NCBI RefSeq assembly: GCF_022539665.2
Contig: NC_081338.1
Coordinates: forward strand, 1,426,001 to 1,490,000
Length of the DNA stretch: 64,000 nucleotides
Direction: 5' to 3'
DNA from: Daphnia carinata
Taxonomy: Eukaryota; Arthropoda; Branchiopoda; Diplostraca; Daphniidae
The notes beneath the pieces are model-generated. The model made no database searches. It was given only the letters and a program-made list of their open reading frames with translations, and was not told where the DNA came from. Of the stretch, positions 33,983 through 42,850 are shown one piece after another (positions within the stretch are counted from its first letter, which is position 1; every line of letters begins with the position of its first letter). Position numbers and translations under genes: made by a program.

Positions 33983-34706
33983 ATAAGGGCGTTGTCGAAT
34001 AGAGCATCGTCCTTGCGTATCAATTGTATGTTTTATAAGGTTAGTGTTTCCCAATTCGGAATCTTTGAACGCGGTGCGGCGCCCAATTCTGAGAGTGGTG
34101 CTTGAAATTCCGAGTCGATATCTGAAATTCAAACTGGCTCATACTCCATGTTAGGCTTTTCTTCTAATTTACTTAAAGCAATTTTTATTAAAGCAAAGCT
34201 TTTAAAGCAATCTTCCTAATGACGTTGTCAATTGGGTCAATTACGCCTAATGTAGTATTCTTAGGAATTACGACTTGATTTAAGGAATGATTTTCGATCA
34301 TAATTTAATACTTTTCATCTCCCGATACATTTTCAACGAAGTCCTCAATAAGAATGTCATCCGGCAAATCTTCAGCTGGGGTAAAACTAAATATGGTATT
34401 AAGAGTAACATACGGAAATGAACCTTTCATTTGCGCTGCAATTACTAGCGACATCTGACGAGATAGTGTCGTCTTTTTGACCGTCGTCATTGCCATGTCC
34501 GGTGCCCTAGAGGTGGCCGAACCCTGCTCATCCCTTGCTAAAAAAATACTTCTTTCTTCACCATCAAGCCGAAATCCGTGTTTCTGGATTGCGTCCAATC
34601 CAAGGATGCAGTCCTCAGAACGCCATTTGTAATAATAGGCGCCTGTCTTAAAACTGACTCTCCGTATCGTACGCGTAATGTGGCCCTTTTTTGTAATACT
34701 ATTCAA
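33929..34706 (-). pseudogene. R3 protease C-terminal half and RT-leading region
   Basis: The frame at 34305-34706 has EDCILGLDAIQKHGFRLDGE followed by IFLARDEQ, matching the second half of the R7 protease and the region after it. The frame at 33929-34132 has NLIKHTIDTQGRCSIRQRPY, which leads into RT. The active-site half of the protease is missing; the duplicate RT segment stands there instead. Confidence 0.7.
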
Positions 34707-34861
34707 TTTACGGTAATTGACGCAAAATCGTACCCCTCAACCTGTTTTCTCTACTAAAACCACGGCTGAAGCCCATGGAGAATGCGAATATTAAATTAAA
34801 TTACCATCTAGCATTTCCTGTACTTTATATTCAATATTTTCCTTTGATTATTTGTAACTCT
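34687..34861 (-). repeat. 175-bp direct repeat inside R3, copy 2 (at gag-protease junction)
   Basis: A displaced copy of 33808-33982 in direct orientation, 879 bases to the right. It replaces the part of pol that should encode the protease active site. Confidence 0.9.
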
Positions 34862-35273
34862 TGAGAAGGAGAATAATCTTTTTTTCCCTTTGAAATGGTT
34901 TTACTACTTGCGTGAGTTCATGAAGAACATCTCTAATTTCATCCCTTTCCGATTTTTGGCGCTCTTCGTGTTTATTTACCTGACTAATATTAGCAACGGT
35001 ATTATTGACTATTTCCTTCTGGTCAATTAACATTTGCTTGAGTTATTTTAATTCCGAGCTTTTTGTTTTACAAGACTCGTCAATTGCCCTAACGAATTCA
35101 TGTTTTTCCCTATCCGTCTCTAAAGCTTCCAAACGAACGGCATAAACACGCTTCGATGAAACAAGCTCGTTAAACGTCACGAAATTCCTTATACCGTACT
35201 TTGGCCTGCAATTGTGATTCCAATCCCTCGATAAACTTTTGCATAAAAATGATTGTGAAGAATTTCTCCGCAT
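34862..35273 (-). pseudogene. R3 gag fragment
   Basis: The frames at 35043-35273 (FNELVSSKRVYAVRLEALET) and 34848-35033 (IRDVLHELTQVVKPF) match the end of the R7 capsid domain (SFEELVSITQKYAKRVQSD) and the following linker. Everything upstream of this in gag, and the LTR, are absent. Confidence 0.65.
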
Positions 35274-35379
35274 AACCTACTGAATACGCCCTTTAAAAAA
35301 TTTCTTGTAGGCCGTGCGCATAGTAGATAATTTTTTCCCCCGGTTTACGTGTAGTCTTATTGAACTTTTTAATATAGTA

Positions 35380-35590
35380 GGATCTGTTATGTCGTACCTA
35401 CTTCTTTGTTCGCTTGTGTGGAGTAGCGTATGTTCTTCTTCGTATCTTACATTGAGGAATGCGGCCATCCGCTGTCTTGGCCAACCCTACTGATTTTTCA
35501 ATTTATTTTGGATGCACCTTCATATTGCATATAATGGAGCTCCCATCATTGTTAGAGAAAGTTTACCGTCCTCCAAGTCCATTAGTTTTC
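35380..35590 (-). pseudogene. Diverged ankyrin fragment like R4
   Basis: About 210 bases match the part of the R4 ankyrin frame at 13479-13690. The minus-strand peptide (AFLNVRYEEEHTLLHTSEQR) parallels R4 (TFLNEIYEEGHTLLHTSVRR). It lies just beyond the truncated gag of R3, so it is a relic of another copy of an R4-like element or of a related gene. Confidence 0.75.
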
Positions 35591-36133
35591 AAGTCAACCA
35601 TAGTTCCAAAGTCAACATTAGTTTTTAGCATCGAGCTAACTAGTCTACCTGAAATTTCAAAACTAAACTTTGAATTAAATGACCGTTTACGAGATACCAT
35701 GACACAAAAGGAGAACCATCCTCGCTAAACCTGCAAAGAGCATGCTGGTTTTGTTGAATTTAATTTGTGGTGAATAAACCGCACAGTGCTTACTCGTAAT
35801 TTTGGATGTTGTTGTATTCCCTTTATTTGAGTGCTAAACTGTTAATCGAAAGAGACATTTATTAAAATAATTAATAGACTAAATAAATTTTTCATCTTTT
35901 CTCTTAATCTCAGGTATCATAATCCTGCTACTTGCCGATACCTTGACGAACACGCTATAGCAGAAAAATACTGTTGATCTCGACCTTCACTACGAATATT
36001 CTAAAAGACCATTATCGCTGGCGTCCAGATCAATGTTTGTGAATGCTTTACTTAATGCATGAATCAACGTAACATAATTGAAAGCTACTTTATTTAGATT
36101 TGTAACGAAGTCATCACAAGAAAAATAAAACAT
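35591..36133. other. Unassigned AT-rich stretch
   Basis: No convincing gene or repeat seen between the ankyrin fragment and T1. Confidence 0.4.
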
Positions 36134-36135
36134 TA

Positions 36136-37219
36136 GGGGAGACCGAACCCATCTTGGACAGTTTCGGTTTTACCCCATTATGTACAACCCTACTTACGCG
36201 AAATTAATAAAAAAAAATTTAAAACATAATTTACAATGTGTCCGCTACCCCCTTATTTTTTTTCAGAGATGTAATATAATTTTTTTAGAAGTTATTACCA
36301 TTTTAATTTTGCGGTTATTTTCGACGAAATCGGGGTGACTTTGTACGGTCACCTGTACCACTTTGGACGGGGTCAAAAGAGGTGGATTGGGTTGTATCCA
36401 AATTTAAAAAAAATAATTTTCTTTTTCCTACTAAATTAGCGAACAATTTAAAAGTAGTCTTAATAAGATGTTACGTGAAATAAAAAACTTTTATTATATC
36501 TGAAAAGTTTGATTTTATTGATAAGGAAGACATAGGAGGAGGCGGAGCCAACGCAGAATCGATATTTTGGTAATATCAATTTTTTCGTTGGTTCTCTCTG
36601 ATTTGTCATCGTCATGTCATGGCGGCGTCTGCTGTGTGAAAGTTTTAGACACTTATTGATTTGTGGTGAACCACAACGTTTATATTATATATGTTATGTT
36701 ATATATGTTATATTAGTTATATTTTATGCATTAGTTATATTCTGAATGTTTCCTTTAGTTGCAAAATTTCAAATTTTCGCGCCTAGACTTGGCCCCTCCC
36801 ATACACGCCCATTTGGTGTCCAACATCACCCCTGCCGTTTGTACAAATTGGCCCCAAAAAACAACTTTCGCAGAATAAATGATTCTGTTGAAAGTTGAAT
36901 AAGGAAAAAATTTTTTCTTCTCAAGTATTATTAAGAATACTATGGCCTACTTACTTCTAATATCTATTTAGGTATAATTATAAAATAACATTATAAAAAA
37001 TCATCGATTTACAACCAAAAAAAATACAGACATTTTCGTATGTTTATTATTTGTTAAGTAATTCAATAAATAATACACACACGGGAATCAAACTTTTACA
37101 GCATTTACAAAAACCTATTCTGAACATACTATGTAATTATTATATTTTTTTATAATAACTAGTATTTTTCTTGGCACTGTACAACTTGGTACAGTGTCCA
37201 AGATGGGTCCGGTCTCCCC
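36136..37219. mobile_element. T1: non-autonomous terminal-inverted-repeat element, TA target site
   Basis: Left end GGGGAGACCGAACCCATCTT and right end, read in reverse, GGGGAGACCGGACCCATCTT form inverted repeats of about 25 bases with one mismatch. A TA dinucleotide flanks each end (36134-36135 and 37220-37221), as for Tc1/mariner-type insertions. The 1,084-base interior has no transposase frame and contains TTATAT-rich repeats. It would depend on a transposase from elsewhere. Confidence 0.85.
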
Positions 37220-37221
37220 TA

Positions 37222-37640
37222 TTGCATATATATCTGAAAAAAATATAGCAGTATGGAATACGCTTTGTTCAGTATTTGTTTTTTTTTTAATTTTAATTTA
37301 AGAACCCTTCCTTAATTAAAAATGTAAATTAGGAACCCATAGTTCATAAAAAAGGTACCATTACGCTACAGGAGTATTATACTTGCTAATATTGCAAATA
37401 CTGTTGATACTGTAAATGACGAATATTGTTTTAATTACATTACGTTTATTTCTAAACTTTTACTGAAAATGATTATTGTTTTATTAATCAGAAGAACAAG
37501 ACGCATAATTTACAATATTTTTTTGACAGAATTAAATACTCAGGCTTGAATTTCTCATAATAAGGTTCATATCGCGGTACCATTCAATTTCATCCACACC
37601 TTTCATTCAACCCTGTTTACGTACTTCAAACAATTCCGCT
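37222..37640. other. Unassigned AT-rich stretch
   Basis: No gene or recognisable repeat between T1 and R6. Confidence 0.4.
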
Positions 37641-37739
37641 CAGCTTGAACGTCCACTCCTTCCTGCATTCATGTAAGTACGTCATCCAGGTGCACTTTTC
37701 TTCTGGCACAACATTCGATTTCCCGAATTTTCGATACAC

Positions 37740-38369
37740 GATGCCCACAAGCCACTTAAACTATATGGTACACCAACCCCCTACCCCCGACGTGAACGAG
37801 TTCAAGGATTCCTTCGAAATATGGCAACAGCCATGTAATATATTTCTATCCCTTTCAACTTTCAACACAGCGCTGCCTCAGGCTGAACGCACGCAGTACA
37901 TCGCGAAGATTCTCCTATCCTGCCTCTTTAATGCTACACTAAAGGCTGTGTTAACAATGGGTCTGTCAACCGCTGATTTGGAATATTGACGTTATATTCA
38001 CGAAACTGTAAGAGCGGTGCAACGCCGGCCGAAATTTTCATGTTCTGCACCAGCAATTTGCAATTTTTTCTGCGCAGCAGCTTCACGTCACGCTAAAGAG
38101 GAATGCCCTGCGTTCGTGTCACAAATCGAGTCACTTTCAATTCGTGTGCACCCAAGGTAACTCGACGTCTAAGCTTGAGACAGCCGCAGCATCATTATTC
38201 AGTTCATACTGAAGATGACATGGTCCGGCTCAGTATTACCCCTGTCCACGGTGGCGCGGAGTACCTTATACATACGTTTCCGGACTTTGGAGCATCCATC
38301 GATGCCATCCCAGCCCGTTTATATCGGAGCCAATTCAAGGACATCCTGTTATCTTTTCATGGGGCCTAA
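37740..38369 (+). pseudogene. R6 gag relic and protease-like fragment
   Basis: The frame from the ATG at about 37741 reads FKDSFEIWQQPCNIFLSLST and TQYIAKILLSCL, resembling the gag helices of K02A2.6-type elements. The frame at 38103-38369 has IHTFPDFGASIDAIPARLY, a retropepsin loop in which the Thr of D-T-G is Phe. No zinc knuckle is left. Confidence 0.6.
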
Positions 38370-38420
38370 GTCGTCACTGCCACATGTGTCCCTATAACGT
38401 CACTGGGCTAGTTTGAAGCA

Positions 38421-38933
38421 TTGTTGGTTTGGGCCAACAGTTCGAGTGACCCAGTTGCCACATTAATTCACTTCCTTCAAGATCTTCAACAACCGGTTAT
38501 CATAAAGGCGACACAGAAGAGAATCGGAATGCTGCTCGCCCAATTCCCTCATGCGTGTATGCTAGCAGCCCTCGCACTCCCCCAGGCAGAGCATCCACCG
38601 TTTCCAGATGTTCAGTCGACGTTGAACGATCTGATGGCTGAGGTCCCTGCTGTCTTTGACGGTGTTTGCAGGCCAATGGGGGCGCTCCATGCCATTTCCG
38701 GCTCAAGGAGGATGCGGTCCCCTCGGTTCGCGGCCTATTGCTGTCCCTTTGTGCCAAAAGCCAAGCATGATTAAATACGTTGGAGGAGTAAAACAGCATT
38801 GCCAAGGTTTCTGAACCAGCAGCGTGGATCCATCCAGTAGTAATTATTCCAAAGGTGGACGGCCAAGTAAGGATCTACGGTGATTTCACATCCCTCAACC
38901 GGTGCATCATCAGACCGGTCTTTGAAGCACTTA
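38421..38933 (+). pseudogene. R6 reverse transcriptase, N-terminal part
   Basis: The frame at 38421-38774 has TLNDLMAEVPAVFDGVCRPM, the usual segment just before RT in this lineage. In another frame, 38815-38933 reads IHPVVIIPKVDGQVRIYGDF and then SLNRCIIRPVFEAL, the RT fingers. R7 is inserted directly after. Confidence 0.7.
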
Positions 38934-39674
38934 TGTAACGAATCGTCTAGCGAAGCCCCTTCTTACCTTCTTTCTCAATAGACTAGAACCTCATACCTGT
39001 AGCCCCTTGTTATTCAGAGCCTTCATTTACTAACCTAGTTGTAAACTCCCTTAAGAATATAAAAATAATGAAGACATGTCTGGGCACGCTGGCTAAAAAT
39101 AGATTTATCTCGGTTGGTCCGAGATTGCCCGAAACGGCCTAAAACCGCCCGACCGATTTCTAGCTATCGTCCAAATTCGTTCGATACCGCCCGAATTTGC
39201 CCGCCTATACCTCTTCATTGCGCCCAAAATCGCCCGATATCGCCCGATATCGCCGCCTATCCGTTAACACTGTCCCGTAGGACTCTCACGGTCGATGGCT
39301 AACATATAAGAAGCCATCGACAACCCACAGTAGTTAGTCGATTCTGGAAGAACTATCTCGTGTAGACCTTCAGCGCCCTTCCGAGCCGCTACCTCCTCCT
39401 CTCCAGCTGAAGCGTAAGTCTTCTCTTAATACTATTTGCTACTTGTCTTAGCTATCCATTGGTCGTGTAAGCCAAGTAACTTGATATGCCACTGTAGGCC
39501 GTTGCCTTCGATCTGTTCAATCTATTGACTACTTGTGGTCTCTTAATACACGTTATTCTATCGTACACGTATTGTCTTACGCTTATTTGTACACGACATT
39601 GTGAGTAGCAGCGCCGCGTTTAGTTGTATTTTCAGTATTGGAGGCAACATGACAACGTCGTGTCCTCCTTTACA
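38934..39674 (+). repeat. R7 5' LTR
   Basis: Begins TGTAACGAATCG and ends CTCCTTTACA. It contains a run of CGCCCGA-type motifs at about 39125-39255 and a TATA-like ATATAA at 39303-39309. Compared with the 3' LTR it has an extra 10-base CCCGATATCG copy and four extra bases near 39050. Confidence 0.95.
39292..39320 (+). promoter_or_regulatory. R7 TATA box inside a perfect hairpin
   Basis: TCGATGGCT and its exact reverse complement AGCCATCGA flank an 11-base loop, AACATATAAGA, that contains the TATA-like sequence. The same structure is at 50784-50812 in the 3' LTR. It likely marks the core promoter; transcription would start about 25-30 bases downstream. Confidence 0.65.
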
Positions 39675-39676
39675 TC

Positions 39677-39694
39677 TGGTGGCAGCGGTTTTTG
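39677..39694 (+). promoter_or_regulatory. R7 primer-binding site
   Basis: The LTR ends in CA at 39674, then TC, then TGGTGGCAGCGGTTTTTG. Same two-base spacing as in R1, R4 and R5. Confidence 0.75.
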
Positions 39695-39706
39695 AACTCA
39701 CTGACA

Positions 39707-41683
39707 ATGTCGTTGTATACAGGTGCTAAGCCTAAGACAAAACGTACCTTTTTCAAAAAAACTAGCAAATCTGATGACACTTCTACAGAAATTTTTGATA
39801 ACCCCAATTCCACAAACGAATTAACTCAGTCTGTCACTTATACGACCTTCGACCCCTTACCCTTTCGGAAAAGATCTACCCGTTCTACACTCAATTACGC
39901 ATCCTTGAACCAAGTAGATAACCCAGAGGCTATTTTACGTTCCAAGCGGATACGCGTTCAAGACACCGATAGCACAAACCTGTCTCTCGTAGAAAAGATT
40001 GCTAACTTCTTTTCACCAAAAAAATCGCCGACGAAACATTCTGATTTATCAATAAGTCGTGAAATTCTACACGGAGAGTACATGGAGATAGAGACCATAG
40101 CTACCGAATTAAGCCCTATTCTCCCGGCAACACAGACCGCCTTTATTCCTGAATCACTTAGCATAAGCGAACCCCCCAAAATCTGTCTAGTAATTGGCGA
40201 AGAAGACCAAACACAACTCAACGTCCCGACAAATAATTCGGTTTTAGAAGAAACCGAACCGGTCAATAAGATCAGCATAGAAAATAACGAAACCATCATA
40301 TCCCATCACGATTTGGTAGACAATCACACCACAGAAAAAACGAACGAAACTACTAGTGAAAACCTAACAAAAAACACAATATCCGACACTCCACACCCTT
40401 CCCCTACAGCTTCCGATTCATTCTTCGAGTTAGTCGATCGCCTCTCAGGTCACCTCCACATTGCACCACCAAATACCGACACCAACACCCCACCGACAAA
40501 TATTCCATCACACACGCTCAACTCAACCATAGAAGTCATTAACAACCCCATACCTTTTGTACCTTACGTCGGTATCGACGACATCCTTGCGGCTCTAAGC
40601 CAACACAGCAACGCTATTGACGGAGACGAAGAGAGCAACGATATCATAGAATTCCCCCTAAAAACCGAACCAACGCATGGAAAAGTGGATAATCACCACA
40701 AGAATCGTGACATTACACAACCAATACGCCCATACACTTCGGCAGGAATTACTACGTATACGGCCGGCATACCCGCAAGCCAGTGTATTAATCACCTATA
40801 TAACAACGACACTAGAGGAAAAACCATCCGAACAACAAATTCACTCCCTGCGACAGGCCATTCGGCGTGCACATCTAGAGATTTGCGACCAACACTCCCA
40901 CTTTCCACTTCCACCTCACTTTTTCGACCTATTACGCAAACTAGTCGAACTCGTAGGGAAGACGAAACTTACGGAAGTCCAACAAACCGCAAAACAGGCA
41001 GTGAACGATCTGACAGTCCGTTTGTGTGCATTTGTGACCGCTGCCTTAACCGAAACCAAGTCTATCCTGCACTTCATCAAAACAACGAATCATTTCGTGC
41101 AAACAGCACAAGCATTCACAGAAGTGCTCCAGAAGCAAGCACAGCCCAAGCGCGCGACACACCAGGGAATTCACTCTCTTATACAGCCACTCAAAAACCT
41201 TGCAACGATTCTGAACACAAAGAAGCAGATAGCAATCACGCTATTCTGTACCAGAATCAGCCAACTGATCAAACCACTGCTAGACCTCAGCCGCGTTACA
41301 GTTCTCTCGCCGTCATTGAAGGCCAAAGTTCAGCTTCTCGGAACCCAAATACAAACCAACAAGTTTATTACCCTCCACAAGAAATACAAAACCCTTACAC
41401 TCTCGGGATTGATACTAATCGAGCTCAGCCTCTAGTCCAAATCGACACACATACGTCGTATCCGACAGGAACGGACTTCAAGACAACCGAAGAAAATACA
41501 AAAACCTGGGGGCTCCACGGCGATCGCTCACCCCCCCCCAATCGATCGAACACAAAGAGCATTCATTCAAGGGAAAAGAGACCTATAATTTCAATACCAA
41601 GAACAATCAAGAAATGGCATCGCCGCCCAATACCTACCGAAAAACAGAACAACGAAAAGGCAGGGAAGCTATTACCATGCTGA
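39707..41683 (+). CDS. R7 5' frame ORF1, function unknown
   Basis: The first ATG after the primer-binding site (39707) opens a 658-codon frame without a stop. The N-terminus is basic (KPKTKRTFFKKTSK), and most of the first 320 residues are Ser/Thr/Asn/Glu-rich with acidic patches and predicted to be largely unstructured. After about 40660 the composition changes to Thr/Asn/Pro/Arg/His, and a second frame overlaps it. It precedes and overlaps the capsid gag frame by 70 bases. I do not recognise a family. The first half looks like real coding sequence; the second half may be fortuitous (see the overlapping frame). Confidence 0.55.
   Translation: MSLYTGAKPKTKRTFFKKTSKSDDTSTEIFDNPNSTNELTQSVTYTTFDPLPFRKRSTRSTLNYASLNQVDNPEAILRSKRIRVQDTDSTNLSLVEKIANFFSPKKSPTKHSDLSISREILHGEYMEIETIATELSPILPATQTAFIPESLSISEPPKICLVIGEEDQTQLNVPTNNSVLEETEPVNKISIENNETIISHHDLVDNHTTEKTNETTSENLTKNTISDTPHPSPTASDSFFELVDRLSGHLHIAPPNTDTNTPPTNIPSHTLNSTIEVINNPIPFVPYVGIDDILAALSQHSNAIDGDEESNDIIEFPLKTEPTHGKVDNHHKNRDITQPIRPYTSAGITTYTAGIPASQCINHLYNNDTRGKTIRTTNSLPATGHSACTSRDLRPTLPLSTSTSLFRPITQTSRTRREDETYGSPTNRKTGSERSDSPFVCICDRCLNRNQVYPALHQNNESFRANSTSIHRSAPEASTAQARDTPGNSLSYTATQKPCNDSEHKEADSNHAILYQNQPTDQTTARPQPRYSSLAVIEGQSSASRNPNTNQQVYYPPQEIQNPYTLGIDTNRAQPLVQIDTHTSYPTGTDFKTTEENTKTWGLHGDRSPPPNRSNTKSIHSREKRPIISIPRTIKKWHRRPIPTEKQNNEKAGKLLPC
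40662..41435 (+). CDS. R7 overlapping helix-rich frame, function unknown
   Basis: Open from just after a TAA at 40659, first ATG at 40677, 252 residues from there. It reads like a folded, largely helical protein: TYITTTLEEKPSEQQIHSLR, LLRKLVELVGKTKLTEVQQT and IHSLIQPLKNLATILN. It lies wholly within the span of ORF1, one base ahead in phase. Either it is a separate overlapping gene, or it is the true continuation of ORF1 after a two-base loss or a plus-one shift near 40660. A matrix-like role would suit its place before the capsid, but that is only a guess. Confidence 0.5.
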   Translation, partial: KPNQRMEKWIITTRIVTLHNQYAHTLRQELLRIRPAYPQASVLITYITTTLEEKPSEQQIHSLRQAIRRAHLEICDQHSHFPLPPHFFDLLRKLVELVGKTKLTEVQQTAKQAVNDLTVRLCAFVTAALTETKSILHFIKTTNHFVQTAQAFTEVLQKQAQPKRATHQGIHSLIQPLKNLATILNTKKQIAITLFCTRISQLIKPLLDLSRVTVLSPSLKAKVQLLGTQIQTNKFITLHKKYKTLTLSGLILIELSL

Positions 41684-42850
41684 ATCAACTCCAAAATTTT
41701 TCTGGGAGTCCCGCCGTCCGCTTCGATCGTTGGATTAAACTCTTCGACAACGTCATCGACATGTCCAACTGGGACAATTCCGAAATAATTAGCATGCTGT
41801 CAACTAAAATGTCAGGCGAAGCTTATGACTTATTACAAAATATCTTGGAATCCAGCGATACTTACGAGTACGAAGACATAAAAAAACTCTTCCAAGAAAA
41901 TTACCACGGTTCCGAAGACATCGATTTCTACCAAATCCAGTTCGACGAAATACAACGAAAACCGAAAGAAAATATTTTAAATTACGCCTATAGACTAAAA
42001 ACTCTATAAACGCGCTTATCCCTCCAATTACCAAGAAACGCCAGAAGAACAAACAACGCAACTAAGATTACTTAGGCAAAAATTCCTGCAAGGACTTGAA
42101 GCGGAACTACAAAACATCGTAAGACACAAAATGGTGTCCAGTTTTGAAGAGCTGGTGTCCATCACACAGAAATACGCAAAGCGCGTCCAGTCGGATATAA
42201 TAGAAAAAGACAAACGGATATTTGTTAATGCAGTGACAAATACCCCAAATGATACAGCAATACTAAACGCAATCGAAAAACAAAGTGACCATATCAACTC
42301 AATCGCCTCTTGCCTGAAAATAGCCACCACGGAACCTACTCGACAAGAAACAAACATATCGCCTGAATTGGACAACAAAATCGACCGCCTAACGGATGTC
42401 ATTACGAATCTAGGCAACCTCATACGCACGAACTTCCGACAAGGGAATGGAAACCATTACCCAATAAGAAACAACCCCAATTATCCCCCTAAACAGGTCA
42501 ACTTCTCAGACCCCGCCCCAAGTAACACTTTCACTCGCCAAGGCCAAATGAATGGGTTCCGTCAGCCTTTCACAAATACTTTCGGTAAACACAACGAAAA
42601 CACCCCAGGTCAACAACCCTTCCAGCGAAGCAGGTCGGCGCAAAACGCCGCAGGGTGTTCCAACTGCGGACTCACAAACCGTAGCATTGAATCTTGCTTC
42701 CGATTCCTAAGGCAACAGACAACACCGGGAACGCCACGTACCTGTTATGTTTGCCAACAGTTAGGGCATATAGCGAAATTTTGCCCCAATAAGAAAAACT
42801 TAATAAGGTCCAATGAAATTAAGGATGCTACGAATCAGGGAAACGAATAA
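41614..42850 (+). pseudogene. gag: R7 gag, capsid and nucleocapsid, one frameshift
   Basis: The first frame (41614-42009) has FSGSPAVRFDRWIKLFDNVI and MLSTKMSGEAYDLLQNILES, a retrotransposon capsid N-terminal domain. A small deletion just before 42009 (the CT of a likely CTCT) moves the frame; it continues to 42850 with SFEELVSITQKYAKRVQSD and two zinc knuckles. The first, CSNCGLTNRSIESC, has Arg in place of His; the second, CYVCQQLGHIAKFC, is canonical. The end has the pol frameshift signal. Confidence 0.8.
42838..42844 (+). promoter_or_regulatory. R7 minus-one ribosomal frameshift site
   Basis: GGGAAAC in gag phase reads G GGA AAC, a canonical X-XXY-YYZ slippery heptamer, only one codon before the gag stop TAA at 42848-42850. 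The pol frame is minus one relative to gag and is open from 42823, so slipping here joins Gag to protease. Downstream GGGCCGGCC could form a stimulatory structure. Confidence 0.85.

Larger units (their letters stand above)
11616..35275 (-). mobile_element. R3: gypsy element split by the R4 insertion
   Basis: R3 has two parts. The left part (11616-12458) encodes the integrase from the second zinc-domain Cys pair to the C-terminal domain. The right part (32357-35275) encodes gag remnants, protease C-terminal half, RT, RNase H and the start of the integrase zinc domain. The flanks of R4 rejoin in the same integrase frame once one copy of the 4-base target duplication is removed. Its proteins resemble those of R7. 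No LTR or env of R3 was found; both ends are truncated. Confidence 0.85.
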
